Shown here: positions 21,873 through 33,189 of the stretch, one piece after another | How the letters are laid out: every line of letters begins with the position of its first letter | How positions within the stretch are numbered: position 1 is the stretch's first letter | Source: Isochrysis galbana | Lineage: Eukaryota > Haptophyta > Isochrysidales > Isochrysidaceae | DNA length: 64,000 bases | Assembly (NCBI GenBank): GCA_018136815.1 | Contig: CM030940.1 | Coordinates: 4,615,866-4,679,865, forward strand | Direction of reading: 5' to 3' | Program-made: the position numbers and the translations under genes | The notes under the pieces: model-generated | What the model was told of the DNA's origin: nothing | The model's database searches: none | Seen by the model: the letters and a program-made list of their open reading frames with translations, nothing else

Positions 21873-22498
21873 GGGGGGCTCGCCCCCCCTGGTATTCCCG
21901 TTACTTGTGTGTGTCACGCGCGATGGGCGATGGGCGAGTGTGCCGCCCCTACCTACCCCACCTCATCTCTCCACACACACACCTCCTCCTCCTTGCCCTC
22001 CTGAGCTGAGGCCACTCGCGCCTGCACCCTCCACAGACACTCGCCGGCGCACTCGCGCAGAGTCGAGCCGCGGGGTCATCCATGGTCATGGTCATGGCGA
22101 CATGGATGATCCTGCGGCCACGAGCACAACAGTCGCACACGCCCATCGTGGTAGGTACCTCCCTCCAGGACCAAGTGTAAGTGTCTGCGTCTCTCATGTT
22201 GCGGTTCAATCGCAATAAGCGCAAGCACGAGCGGGGATGAGAGTGATACTTCTCAATCTAAAATGTCGTTGTTAAACAACTGCTTCTGGCTAACTAACTA
22301 ATTAAGCCGTTATGTTGTTATGTTTATGTGTGTGGGTTAGTGGGTTGTGGTATGGGTATGGGCTAGGTAGGGAGCTAGACAAGGAGGATGGGGGCCTATA
22401 TAGTATATAGTTGCTCTTGGTCATTCTTGTTCTACGCAACTATAAGCTATAAATAAGCTATGTGGGCGCCGCCGCGCCGCCGCCGCTCGTGGTCGCCC

Positions 22499-22611
22499 AC
22501 CGCATATTTTGCATATTTTGCATATTTTGCTGCTTATTTGGGGTGTTTTTTCTGCATATTTTGCATATATGCACTGCATATTTTGGCCCAAAAAACTGCA
22601 TATTTCTATTT
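22499..22611. repeat. Second cluster of ATATGCAAA-type motifs
   Basis: The order is inverted relative to the cluster at 21742-21872. It starts with three tandem 'gcatatttt' units and ends with 'ctgcatatttctat', the reverse complement of the first cluster's start. 'gcatattttggccca' is shared by both. The two clusters could be the ends of one element of about 0.87 kb, but the DNA between (21873-22498) has no recognisable gene. Confidence 0.5.
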
Positions 22612-22859
22612 CCCCCCTCCCTTGTTTTCTCATGTGTGCGCCCCCTTTCTTTCCTTGCGCGCGCCCCCGTGTGTTTCCCGCGTTTTTCTCTTGTCCCAGA
22701 GTTCCGAGAGTCGCGCCCATGGCCGCACTCCCTGGGGCTCTGGGCGAGCTCTCTCGACCACCGTCGCCCCGTGTCATCTGCGGTTGCACCCACCGCAACA
22801 TCCGAGCAAAACTCCTGTAAAAGGGAGAAATGGGTGGGATGATGCGTACAAATAGGTTG

Positions 22860-23464
22860 CCGCGTCAAGCTTCCGAATTTGTGCTCAAAGGGCCCACGGG
22901 CGCTCTCATCTTCTATTTTAAGCGTCGCTTTCAACGTTTGGTTTCTCGGTTATCTTTGGTTTCTCTCGTCTCGTCGCTCTAATTCTGGTTTTCTTCTATT
23001 TCGGTTGCTTTGTTCTCCTTCCATGCCGCTCGTCGGGACGACTCGAATTTAGTCGGGGAGTGTTGTATTTCATACGATGACAGACTTTTACTTCTAACCT
23101 GTGGGCTATTTTAAGCCTCAAGGTCTCGTCGATTGGTATACCGCCTCTTCTCTTACTTTCTCTCGATGTCATCAAATGTTCCATGACTGTCTTCTGTCTT
23201 CTCTCGTCCATCGGTCGTAGCTCCCCAGCGAGGTCTGCCCTCGTTGTGCCGACCCCTCTGTCGCATGTCTGCGCGTTGCTGAATTGCCCTGGTGCCGACG
23301 CTTGGCCGTCCGTCCAGGTGTGGTTAGTTTTCGCTCCGTTTTGTTTATGTTTAGTTTGTGTGGTTCTGTGCCCTCAGACTTTTTGAGTCCATGTGTTGTA
23401 GTCTCCCGTGTCTACCTCGGACCTAAGAAGCTCTCATTCTCATTCTCTCTCTCTTCCACTAGCT
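22860..23464 (+). other. Region upstream of retroelement copy 3; possible 5' UTR/LTR, no gene
   Basis: This is a T/C-rich stretch with several 'ctcgtc/tctcg' runs leading without interruption into the third retroelement fragment. It is not present next to R1a, so I cannot tell whether it belongs to the element. No conserved frame. Confidence 0.3.
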
Positions 23465-23698
23465 CGCTAGCTAGCCTCGTCTCTACTCTCCGACGCCACG
23501 CGTCGCAATCCTCCGACCTTCAGTCTACCTCATCGCTCGTAGCGCTCGATGGCAGACACTGTCAGACCCTACTCTTACTATGATCTGTCAGACATCTTCC
23601 CGCCAGCAACAAACAACGATCCTTCCACGACCGCGTCAGCTGCCGGCTCGATCGAACGGCCCTCTGCCTATGAGCCTGTAGTCATCGCGTGTTCGACA
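23465..23698 (+). mobile_element. Gag-only retroelement copy 3 (R1c), 5' fragment with intact gag start
   Basis: This matches the reverse complement of 12470-12699. The gag ATG is at 23549 (MADTVRPYSYYDLSDIF...) and its frame is open through the site where copy 1 has a 7-base duplication. It runs to 23698, where the element is abruptly replaced by a trinucleotide repeat. It shows the original frame of the element's first protein. Confidence 0.6.
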
Positions 23699-23747
23699 TA
23701 GTAGTAGTAGGAGGAGTAGTAGTAGTAGGAGGAGTAGTAGTAGTAGT

Positions 23748-23782
<35 letters not shown>

Positions 23783-23880
23783 AAAGAGGAGGAGGAGGAG
23801 CAGTAGTAGAGTAGTAGTAGTAGTATTAATATTGGTAGTCTGGTACTCTAGTAGCAGCAGTATGTAGTAAAGTAGTGGAG
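23699..23880. repeat. Compound trinucleotide repeat (TAG/GCA/GGA)n
   Basis: Interrupted runs of 'gta', 'gca' and 'gga' trinucleotides with no unique sequence. It truncates the retroelement fragment on its left and lies directly before the RbBP5 gene. Confidence 0.85.
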
Positions 23881-23951
23881 TAGTGGTCCCCCGCGCGCGC
23901 ACCTCGCCCCGCTTGGCGCCAACTCGCGAGCCCACCGCCGCCGCTGCCGCG

Positions 23952-26094
23952 ATGAACCTCGCGCTGCTCGACCCCTTCTCACACAACGAGCTTCCCGAGG
24001 TCATCGAGGCGAAGCTGGAGGTGACGAGCAGCGTGCACGTCTGCGCATTCAACCGGCGCGGTACCCTCCTTGCTGGCGGCTGCAGCAGCGGCGATGTAGT
24101 CGTGTGGGACTTTGAGACACACGGGCTTGGCCGCAAGCTCTCACTGCATCATGAGGCGGTCACCTCGGTCTCGTGGACGAAGAGCTCGCGGCGCCTGATC
24201 TCATCCGCGCTTGACGGCCGGCTTGTCGTGTGGGACGTGCTCAACAGCACAGTCCTAATGCAGACACACATACCTGAGACGGAGCTCACGTGGGCCAGCA
24301 CACACCCGCTCAAGCGCTCCATCTGCCTCGCGTGCTCGTCCTCCACAAGCTCCACCTTCCGGCAAGTTTTCCTGCTGCACTGGGAGCCGACTCAGAAGCA
24401 GCAGGTTCTATACAGCCCCGATGAAGCCGAGGCGCCGGCTGCTGCCGACGGGGCGGGCATTTCGGGAAGCGCGAGCAGCCGCCGCCAGACGACACCTCTG
24501 GTTGCATGCTTCGATAAGCAAGGCGAGCGCGTCCTTGTCGCCAATAGCAAAGGCGTGGTCACACTTTTCTCGCTGGCCGGCGAGTCACTGGCCACCCTGC
24601 AAGTAGCCGGGGCAGCTGCAGTCAAATCGCTCGGTCTCTCAAGTGACGGAAGGTGCGGTGCAAAAGAAAGCAAAGGGGTTCGTGTCGAGCCCTCGATACG
24701 CGTACTGGCGCTAGGCCCCGTTTGTACCCGCAGTCCTGTGGCTGTCTGACTGTTTTCGATTTGCACGCGGGTAACCACTGTGCATGCGCTGGATCTGACA
24801 CGCAAACGGCTACCGGTCCGGGCCCGTCACAGTCTCGCCATGCCTGCCCCTTTCCTGCCATGCCTGCCCCTTTCCCGCAGATCTTTTGTGTTGAATTCTT
24901 CAGATCGCGTCATCCGCGTCTTTTCGTTTGCGAAGCTTTTGGAGGGCACCAGCTCTGCTGGTCGAGAGCTCCAAGACGTTGTGAATCGGGTGCAATGGTC
25001 GCATGCCGCCTTCTCCTCGGACTCGGAGCATGTTATCGGGGCTGTGTCTGCAGCGGAGCAAAAGATGTACGTTGCCTGCGCTCTCTGGTGTACACTAGGT
25101 GGCCCCTCCAACACATGGGAGCAGAAAGGCCTTTCGTCCGTCATCTCCCCATTCCAGACGGGAGCTTGAATTTTCTTCTGTCTCATCGCCAATGCGTGTT
25201 TCTTTCAGGTACATCTGGGATACTGTAGGACACTTGACCAAGATGCTAGATGGGCCCAAAGATGGCATCGTGCACTTCGCCTACCACCCCACGCGCCCCA
25301 TCTTGGCATGCGCGGCCAAGTCGGGCGACGTCTATGTCTGGACAAAACAGTACTGCGAGAACTGGTCCGCCTTTGCTCCAGACTTCAAGGTCCGAGCTCG
25401 CCCCCAACCCTGTGTGGGCTCACAGGGCATTGCACCTGCAACCACCTTGCACACCCACGAGGACCTTGGGCTCTTTTCAGGCTATTGTCGTTATCGCCGC
25501 ATCCACTGCTCCCTTCCATGCACGCCCTCTCTCGCTAACGCATGTGGTGTGGGCGTGTAGGAGCTTGAGGAGAATGAGGAGTATGAGGAGCGTGAGGACG
25601 AGTTTGACTTGCCAACTGGTCCGGTGGAGACAAAGGCCGAGGAGTCGCAAGAGTTCATTGACATCGTAAGTCTCACACCCGCCTCATTCCCACCTACATT
25701 GCGGTGCGCACTTCACTTGATCCCGCTTGGTGTACCCGCTTGGCCCTCTTTTCTTTTGCACCTCAATAACGCCCCCATTCTCTCTTGAAAGATAACAATG
25801 GAGCCTAGCGAGCTTGCACACATCGCCGACGCCGATGACCCTGACGACGAGCTGATTTGCTTGCCGACAAGACCGGAACCCGACGTTGAGGACGAATCCG
25901 CCTCGAGGTGAGCGCACGGCATGTTGGCCTACCTTAAGTGATGTTTTGGAGTCAGGTTGGTGAAATCATCCAGCACCGTCCTCTCATCGCTTTCCTGTAC
26001 TGTGCGCCAACCCGACTGTAGCCTTGCGATGCCTATTGATCTTGGTGTCATCGATTCCGACGCCGAGCGCAAGGCGCGCAAGCGGAAGGCATGA
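23952..26094 (+). CDS. RBBP5: RbBP5/Swd1-type WD40 subunit of the COMPASS/SET1 histone H3K4 methyltransferase, six exons
   Basis: RbBP5 is a core scaffold of SET1/MLL complexes. It binds Ash2 and stimulates H3K4 methylation in the nucleus. The start MNLALLDPF and order follow animal RbBP5 closely: FNRRGTLLAGGCSSGDVVVWDF, the AIKSL-like segment, D-R-VIRVF, and the hallmark NWSAFAPDFKELEENEEYEEREDEFD. Exons are 23952-24652, 24881-25066, 25209-25389, 25561-25665, 25792-25907 and 26022-26094. All introns are GT-AG, phases are consistent, and the product has 453 residues. Each junction was chosen because it joins the expected blocks (DGR-SFVLNSSDRVIRVF; EQKM-YIWDTVG; APDF K-ELEEN). The C-terminus is shorter than the human 538 residues and ends in a basic KARKRKA. 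Confidence 0.93.
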
Positions 26095-26644
26095 AGGGCA
26101 CATTCATCCAAGGCTGCCGTCAAGCACCTCTAGGTCGGCTAGCATTTCCACCTTCAATCATGGATACGCATCTACAACCCATTCCCAGCACTCAGTGCAT
26201 GGTGCAAAATGCGCGAGTGTTGATTGCGAACAAGACATCCATCCCTCGAGCCTGGACGATGCAAACTGCTTCTTGCATTTTGTATCGTGCGTCTTATTGG
26301 CGTGTGAGCGCCGTTTTCTTGCGAGGCGTCATCATGCTCGCGTCAACATTATAATCTAGACAGAAGCAGGAGCGTATGAACGCTTGCTGTTGAGCGGAAG
26401 GCCGTTGTGGACCGGACTCGCATCGCGCACAACAAGCACGCGGGCCCTAGGCAGGGGCGTGCCCCGCCCGAGGGCCAAGCGCCACGAGCTGAGGCATGAG
26501 TAAGCCGTCGATGATACTTGTTGCTTCGAATCCAGTTTTTCGACGTGAAATGCTGGGCCGAACATTCGCACGCGTTGTGCTTTCCTCTAACCAAGTTCTA
26601 ACCAATGTTATTATTGCGTGTGGCAACATCTGTCTTTTAAAAGG
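26095..26644. other. Intergenic, no gene seen
   Basis: This is the 3' flank of the RbBP5 gene. No conserved frame or repeat is recognised before the AB-type repeat that begins near 26645. Confidence 0.4.
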
Positions 26645-27180
26645 ATAGGGTCATGGAGCGCGCGCCGCGCCCCTCCTCCCATGCCGCCAGCCCCGCCGTG
26701 ACGGGCAATCGGGCCATGGCCGACGCCACGCATCCGAAACGCCCACGAGAAGGCAGCGATCGGCGCGCGCCCCATCACAAAAACTTTTTCTTGCCCTTTT
26801 TCTGTTTAGGTAAAAGAAGACGGGGGGGGCGCCAGAGCCAGGAGGGAAGGGCCGCGGCTCGCCGCGGCTATACTCACTCCGGCGAGAGAGATTAGCGCTC
26901 TGGGCCCCTAGTTTCACGAGTGCGAGTGCCCCCCCCCCCCCCCCCCCCGCGTTGTTTTTACTCTTTTCTCTTTTTTACCCGTAAGGTCCGAAAGGGGTTT
27001 TCCCCCAGCTTGGGCACTCGAGCGGAGAGGACGCGCTGGGGTGCGGAGGCTCGGTGCGTGCACTGGAAGGGGGACAAATATCGAGGGGAAGGGGCAGTGC
27101 CTCGCCGCCCCCGGTATCTCTCGGACACCCGACTCGTTAGGCATGGGTGGCGGGACTTCCGGGACTGAAAAGTTGTTTGT
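26645..27180 (+). repeat. Diverged repeat AB copy (junction plus B part)
   Basis: It starts 'gatagggtcatggagcgcgc' (also at about 10690). It contains the 'gtaaaagaagacgggg' to 'ggaagggccgcggctcgcc' block, a C run at about 26931-26948, 'gaaaggggttttcccccag' and the B-part 'ggacgcgctggggtgcg'...'ggacacccgactcgt', ending 'gggactgaaaagttg'. The A part and the terminal simple-sequence tail are absent. Confidence 0.6.
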
Positions 27181-28477
27181 AACTGAGACATCAACATCAA
27201 CGAATAAGCAACGACGAGATCACGAATGTAAAAGAAGAAGGCGAAAGGCGGCGAGAATCGATCTATGACGAAAGCCAATCTCAGACGGCTGTATTATAAG
27301 AGTGGAGAGAGCAGAGTGGACGGCGACGAAAGCGTCAGCGATGGATCGAGGCATGACGGGCGCACGCGCCAAATGAGTGTTCGCGCCAATTTTGCAAAAA
27401 AAAATTGTCGCCCCTGACCCACCCAAATATCCAGGTGGATATGCACATCGCCAAGAATTATCCAATTTGGCCAAAACTTACCCAAATATCGAGTAGATGT
27501 ATCTAGACATTTGCGCCACCCCCTAGAGTAAAGAGGCGAATACCAGAAGGCGAGAGGATACCGGGAGGGGAAGTTCTTCATGCTAGCAGGGTGGGACCAA
27601 ATTAAAGCTTCTCGCCTCCCCCTGGCGGTGCTGGGGGCTTGCTTGCACTTGCGAAGGGGGGGGTTTAAAGGGCGTGATAGTTGTGCCTTGAGTATCAGCG
27701 CGGTCATGGTGTGGGACTTGTCATGTTGTAGTACAACGTTAGTGGTACTAACGACTAACGCTCAGATAAATTAAATTTAAACTTTGTCGTTGCGAAGTTC
27801 GAAATTCCTCGCAGAGAAAGGGCCAACCAAGCTCCGATGCTTCCCACTGCGTCATGAGTGCGATCAATGTTATGCCCACCCGCCCTAAGCCACTTACTAT
27901 GAAATCTACTGAATCACATCAATGCTAAGCGCTAAGGCTGAGACTTAGGGCGTAGCTTGTGGAGATCAATATGCGAGTCAATACAAGGTTCAGCGAACTC
28001 CAATTCCTTACCTCAAATTGGCGAGCTTCTCACTCACTCACGCCTGTACGACAGCTCGGAGTCAAACCGCCATGGAATTCACCGCAATCGTGAATTGGGC
28101 GACGAGCGCCGATTAGACCCGGTACATATTCTCCACAAGCACGGGTGAACGGTATCCACTATGCGTGCATCTCTGAGCCCTTGAGCGTGGGGACGATGCG
28201 AGGGCACACAACGACGTGGCGCTTCGGAAGGCCGAATCCCGGCTCAATCACAGAGCCTTCTGCCGTCTCTTCTCGCATCCTCATGCTCTGGGAATGGGAC
28301 GATGCTATTGCACTTTTCTACATGCGCGCTCTCTAGCAAGACCGCTAGGGAGGACGAGGTGGCTAGGATGGTCACAACAGCGTACAACCTGTTGATGCGC
28401 CACAATAGTCATGGCAGCATATGACCTGGTGATGTAGTCCCGACGTTTTCTACCACGCGACCGATCCAGCGCTCGAC
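27181..28477. other. Intergenic, no gene seen
   Basis: This interval has mixed DNA with an A+T-richer patch 'cccaaatatc' near 27420 and 27480, similar in flavour to the motif clusters elsewhere. 28000-28300 has short plus-strand frames without family features. It is the 3' flank of the large minus-strand gene. Confidence 0.4.
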
Positions 28478-31400
28478 TCACGCCCACTTGAGGGTGGAGC
28501 AGCGCTGCGAGCCATCGCGTTCGGTGACAGTGATATCGATAGCGCCTGGCACGTAGGCGAGCTTAACCTTCTTCCCTAGCACAAGCGCGTCGGTAGCAAT
28601 GTCACGCGCCTGGTCCGACGGAATGGCGTCGACAACTTGCAAGAACTCTTCGTTCGCCTCGGCCTGGCACTCAACAGTGACCGGGTGATCAATAGGCGTA
28701 GCGAACAACGAGGTGAAGACGAGGACGCACACGGAGCCGTGCTGCGGATGATCCGCAAGGCCGAAGCCTGCGACTTTGAGGTCGCCGTTGAGGAGGAAGC
28801 TGCGGTTGCGGCGCTGCTCGTCGCCGTCGGAGAGAAGGAGCTGTGAGGCGATGGCTTCGGGCTGTCGCACGCCATAGACGACCGCCTCGCCTGCGGAGCC
28901 CGAGAACGTGCCACGCGCATGAAGACGGTTCACGAGGGGTGTCACCGTCTTGCCCTCCGACAGCTCCTCGGCGGCTTGCTGGGCGGCGCTGTCGAGCGCC
29001 TTCACCATGCGCAGCACGGGAAGGTTGCCTGGCGCCGTGCGGAGGGTGCGCAGCAGGTCCTTGAGGGCAGGCTCGCCCTCGGCGGTCTTGAGCTTGCGGC
29101 CGCCCCAAGCGGGTGGGCAGGTAAATGTGTTCCCATCAAATGCGCCCTCAAGGTCAGACTCGAGCTTGGCGGCATAGTTGTTGGGCTCCTTGCGTGCCTT
29201 GTTTACGTGCTCTATGACGGCAATGCCATGTGCGTGCAAGTCTAGGGTCATCTTGGGCTTCGGCAGGGATGCAACGGGCTCGCGGTCGAGCGGGAACGGG
29301 TCGAAGCTCTTGGGTTGTAGCGCGCCACCGCGAGAGTCCATCTCGTCCTGGAGGAAATCGACGTGCTCCTTGGGAAGGCCCAGCTCACCGCCGAGCTCTG
29401 CAGGAGTAACGCCTATCGCGTCGGCGAGGTCCTCAAGTGCGGCGACGATCTTCTTGGTGGGCACGGTCGCGTCGGCGGGGGCGTCGCGTGCGGCGGCCTG
29501 GAGCGTGCCGAGGAGCGAACGCAGCTGATCGAGGGCCGCGTTCATGTGTGCCAACGTGAGGACCGACGGGTTCTGCGCGATGTTGTACGACGCCATCTGG
29601 CGCGCGGCCACGCCAGCCGCACGCGCGTGAGCCTCGCCAACGGGCAGCTGCTCGGCGGCGATCTCGCCGACCCGGAGCACATCTGACGCTGCGACAGCGC
29701 CATTGCCGGGCGGCAGTGTCAGCATAGCAACCACCTCGCCATGCCACTTGTCGAAGGCGTCGGCGGCGGCGACGTAGTCGGCCTGGAGCTTCTCGGCCGC
29801 GAGGCGGGCGCGGTGCGCCGCCTCGCATGCCGAGGCGCGCGCAGGCATTTCGCTCGATATCTCCTTCCAAGCATCGATGGCCGCCTGAGCGCGCGCGATG
29901 GCGGTTGGCTCGGCAGCCTCAGGAGCGATGAGCTCGGCTGCTTGCTTGTCGCCCGTCTCCTTGTGGCCAAGGATGATTTCCGACGTGTCGACAGTATCGA
30001 CTGGGAAGCCAAGGAGCTCCTGCCCGTAAACAGTGGCGGCCTCGAGGGCGGCTGTGGCATTGTCGTAGGCGAGGCGCTCGGCCGTAAGCCGGCGCTGGCG
30101 CTCAAGCTCCTCCTCGAGCTTGGTAATGCGGGTCGCCATCGGTGCCACAAGAGAGGGCACGTTCTCGACTTGCGAAAAGAGCTCGGTGGCTCGCGGGCCG
30201 AGCTCGTCGTCGCGCGCGAGCCGCTTGGCGAGTGGCTCGAGCTGGCCAACGGATTCGACCTGCAGGCCGAGAGCGTGGGCGGTGCGACGCGCCTCACCGA
30301 GGAGCGCGCCGACCTCGTCCTCGGAGGAGCCGAGCTCGGTGCGCATGCGCTCGGGCGTTGAGCGCTCGAGCCACTCGTTGATGCGTGCGACTCCGCGCTT
30401 CAGGCGCTCCCACTCGAGGTCAGCGCCATGGGCGCGATCGACGCGGCGCTGGAGCGCGTTCTTGAGCCTGCGCTCCGAATCTTGCATCGCAGACCACGCG
30501 GCCTCGGCGGCGGGCAGCGCGTCGGCGCATGCCGCCTGGGCGGGGCCGCCGCCGCCCGCGCGCTGGATCTGACGTGTGGCAAGGGCATCAACGGCGGCGG
30601 CGCGCGCGTCGAGCAAGTCCTTGTGCTTGTCCGCCTTGTCGCCATCACCGAAGGCCTCGAGATCCTTTAGGGGCGGCTCAGGCGCGACGTTGGGATCCTT
30701 GTTGAGCGCGCCCAACTTGTCATCAAGGGTAGTGCGCTGCTTGTCAGCCCAATCGGACACCCTACCCGCCTTCTTGGCCGCCTCGGCCGCCGCCTCGGCT
30801 GCCTCCTTCTCGGTCTTGCGACGGCGGACGAGCGGCGGCAATTCATTTGCGATGTCGGCGAGCGCCTTCTCCTTGAGCGCCGCCTTGCGCAGCCGCTCCT
30901 TCTCGGCATCGGCCAGCTGGCCGAGCTTGTCGAGGAGCGCCTTCTCATACTCGCGCTCTCCCTTGCCAAGGCGCGCCCAGCCATTGTTGAGGTCGTCGTT
31001 GCTCGGCTTCCAGTCGGCGGGAGGACGCTCCTCGTTGCGCCGGCGGTTATCTACTTCGCGGCGGCCGTCGTCAATTTTGGCGCGCTCCTTGCCCCAGTCA
31101 GGCTTCGTCTTACCCTGGAAGTTGTTGCGCAGGTCGTCAAGCTTGGCCTGCGTCTCGTCGCGGGTCTTGCCCACGTCGTTTGACGCGACCGCCTTCTCGA
31201 AGTCGCCCGCCTTCTTGTTCACCTTGTCGAGCCAGTCGCCCGAGTCCTTCTCGTTGGACTTCTGAAGCTTGTCGGTCTCCGCCTCGGCGGCCTCCTTGGC
31301 CTTCTTCTTGCGCGCATCCTCGAGCGCCTTTGCGAGCTTGTCGGCCGCGTCGTCAAAGCCATTCCACTTCTCGCCGACCTTGGCACCAAGGTCGGGCGGT

Positions 31401-32920
31401 GGCGGGCGACCCTCAGCGGCGTAGCGGTCGCCGAGCTCGCGCAGATCGCGCTCGAGATCCTCTGTCTCGGCAATCTTGGGCGGCTTGTCCTCAGTGAGCA
31501 GCTTATCGAGCTCCTTCTGCTTCTTGTTGATGTCGTCGTCACCGCCAATGTTCTTAGCGTCGTCCTTCATCTTGTTGGTTTTGCCTTGCAGCCAGTCGCA
31601 GAGGCCGTCGGCCTTGCCCTTGAGGTTGTCAAACATGTCGTCGGTCGCCTTCTTCTGGCGCTCCTTCTCCGCCTCAGCAATGCGGCGTTGCAGCGCATTC
31701 TCGTACTCGCGCTCGGCCTTCTCCATGTCGTTCCATTTGCCGTTCAGCTCGTCGGGCGCGCACTTGGCGATGTCATCCTCCTTGAAGACTGGCGTGTAGC
31801 CTTCCTTGGCCGCAGCCATCTCGTCGGCCAAGATCTCGCCGCGCACCTTTCCGTAGAGGTCGGCGAGGCGCACCTTCTCGGCCGCCTTTGGCGGCTTGTC
31901 GTCGGCGCGGAACTTCTTGAGGCCCTCGCGCTCGGCGAGGGCCTTCTCCTCAGAGTATGAGGGCGCCTCCTTCGTGCCCTTGATGAAGTCGTCCGTTTTG
32001 CCAATGGTCCACTTATTCCACGCATCGACACCGCTCTTGAGCTCATTGACGAGCTTCTTGAGCTCGGCCTGACGTGCAGCACGCGCGGCGGTGGCACGCG
32101 CAGCCTCCTCCTCCTTGAGCTTCCGCATCATATCGGCCTCACGATCGAGGAAAGCCTGGCGCAGCTTGGCGACGTAGGTAATGACAGACTTCTCGTCGGT
32201 CGGGTCTGGGCCCGCCAACTCCTCCGGCTCGAGCAGCCGCGGCACCTCCCAGCGGTCCTCGGCGGTCGTGAAGGCCTTGTCAAGGTTGCCCATTGCGTCC
32301 GCCTTCTTGCACTTGTTGTAGTCGAGGCACTTCTCGTCGTGTTTATGGAGGAGGGCGCAGAAGGCGAGGCCGTCATTGAACGACTCACCCCACGTCGTGA
32401 TGTTGACGCCATCGTAGCCCATGGTGCACGCCTTGACCCATCGGAGCAATTCCTGCTCGCTCGCTCCATACTTTTGGATCTCGTAGCGCAAGATGAGCGT
32501 CCAGGTGAGGCCGAGGATGAGCGTTCGGTTGGAATCAACGAGGTCCTCGGCGCCAATGTTGACCAGCCGGAGGCCCTTGTCTTTGAGGCAGCGCAAGAAG
32601 ATATTCTGGTTCTCAAGCTTCTGGAAGCGCGAGGGAGGCTTAGCATGGTACTTTTTGACAAACGAGCCCGAGAGCTCCTCATAGAGCATGATCGGGTTGA
32701 CTCCGGGCGAGACATCCTTGACGAGGTCTTCAATTTTGACTGCACGTGGCTTGAGCACCGAGTTCCACCAGCGCGTGAAGGTCTTGAGCTGTTGGGCGGC
32801 GTGCTGCTCCCTCAGATCGGAAATCTTGGAGTGGACGAGCGAGTCCTCGGGCTCTGCAAAGGAGGTGCGCGCGCCGGATGGCGGGTCGGCGGCCTTCTTA
32901 GCAGTGGAGAAGAAAGGCAT
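28478..32920 (-). CDS. Giant actin-binding-type protein: tandem calponin-homology domains, long charged rod, C-terminal CAP/SCP domain
   Basis: A single uninterrupted exon of 1480 codons from ATG 32920. Residues about 40-150 and 155-275 form a tandem CH pair of alpha-actinin/spectrin style (TFTRWWN near the start; TLILGLTWTLILRYEIQKY; ELLRWVK; then FNDGLAFCALLHKH and LDKAF). Such pairs bind F-actin. A rod of about 900 residues follows, rich in Lys, Asp, Glu and Ala with recurrent W-x-D/K heptads, probably helical and spectrin-like. Residues about 1240-1415 are a CAP-superfamily domain (HVNKARKEP, HARGTFSGSAGEAV with the family His and Glu, R-N-R-SFLL, VCVLVFTS). The last ~70 residues are a small unrecognised domain. 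There is no signal peptide. CAP domains are usually secreted, so a CH-rod-CAP chain in one protein is unusual. Confidence 0.88.
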   Translation of the reverse strand: MPFFSTAKKAADPPSGARTSFAEPEDSLVHSKISDLREQHAAQQLKTFTRWWNSVLKPRAVKIEDLVKDVSPGVNPIMLYEELSGSFVKKYHAKPPSRFQKLENQNIFLRCLKDKGLRLVNIGAEDLVDSNRTLILGLTWTLILRYEIQKYGASEQELLRWVKACTMGYDGVNITTWGESFNDGLAFCALLHKHDEKCLDYNKCKKADAMGNLDKAFTTAEDRWEVPRLLEPEELAGPDPTDEKSVITYVAKLRQAFLDREADMMRKLKEEEAARATAARAARQAELKKLVNELKSGVDAWNKWTIGKTDDFIKGTKEAPSYSEEKALAEREGLKKFRADDKPPKAAEKVRLADLYGKVRGEILADEMAAAKEGYTPVFKEDDIAKCAPDELNGKWNDMEKAEREYENALQRRIAEAEKERQKKATDDMFDNLKGKADGLCDWLQGKTNKMKDDAKNIGGDDDINKKQKELDKLLTEDKPPKIAETEDLERDLRELGDRYAAEGRPPPPDLGAKVGEKWNGFDDAADKLAKALEDARKKKAKEAAEAETDKLQKSNEKDSGDWLDKVNKKAGDFEKAVASNDVGKTRDETQAKLDDLRNNFQGKTKPDWGKERAKIDDGRREVDNRRRNEERPPADWKPSNDDLNNGWARLGKGEREYEKALLDKLGQLADAEKERLRKAALKEKALADIANELPPLVRRRKTEKEAAEAAAEAAKKAGRVSDWADKQRTTLDDKLGALNKDPNVAPEPPLKDLEAFGDGDKADKHKDLLDARAAAVDALATRQIQRAGGGGPAQAACADALPAAEAAWSAMQDSERRLKNALQRRVDRAHGADLEWERLKRGVARINEWLERSTPERMRTELGSSEDEVGALLGEARRTAHALGLQVESVGQLEPLAKRLARDDELGPRATELFSQVENVPSLVAPMATRITKLEEELERQRRLTAERLAYDNATAALEAATVYGQELLGFPVDTVDTSEIILGHKETGDKQAAELIAPEAAEPTAIARAQAAIDAWKEISSEMPARASACEAAHRARLAAEKLQADYVAAADAFDKWHGEVVAMLTLPPGNGAVAASDVLRVGEIAAEQLPVGEAHARAAGVAARQMASYNIAQNPSVLTLAHMNAALDQLRSLLGTLQAAARDAPADATVPTKKIVAALEDLADAIGVTPAELGGELGLPKEHVDFLQDEMDSRGGALQPKSFDPFPLDREPVASLPKPKMTLDLHAHGIAVIEHVNKARKEPNNYAAKLESDLEGAFDGNTFTCPPAWGGRKLKTAEGEPALKDLLRTLRTAPGNLPVLRMVKALDSAAQQAAEELSEGKTVTPLVNRLHARGTFSGSAGEAVVYGVRQPEAIASQLLLSDGDEQRRNRSFLLNGDLKVAGFGLADHPQHGSVCVLVFTSLFATPIDHPVTVECQAEANEEFLQVVDAIPSDQARDIATDALVLGKKVKLAYVPGAIDITVTERDGSQRCSTLKWA

Positions 32921-33119
32921 TGTGTGTGGGACGGGGGGAGGTAGAAGGTTGGCGGGCTGCCTTGGGTGTGTGCTCGCGCTGGGTGGAGTGAGGAAGGAAG
33001 GGGGAAGGCGGCGAGTCGGCGGCGGCGGGGGGGGGAGGGGGAGGAGGACGGCTTCTTCACGCGGTGAAGCTGGGGCAGGAGGGGGCGGGGGTTGAGAGGT
33101 GGGTAAAGAGTTGTGCTAC

Positions 33120-33153
33120 GGAGAGAGAGAGGGGGAGAGGGGGGGGGGGGGGG

Positions 33154-33189
<36 letters not shown>

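Noticed and set aside
28576..32745. Many Ala/Arg/Ser-rich frames opposite or shifted within the CH-CAP gene
   Set aside because: Shadows of a GC-rich coding sequence. The minus frame 28478-32920 has recognisable domains throughout.
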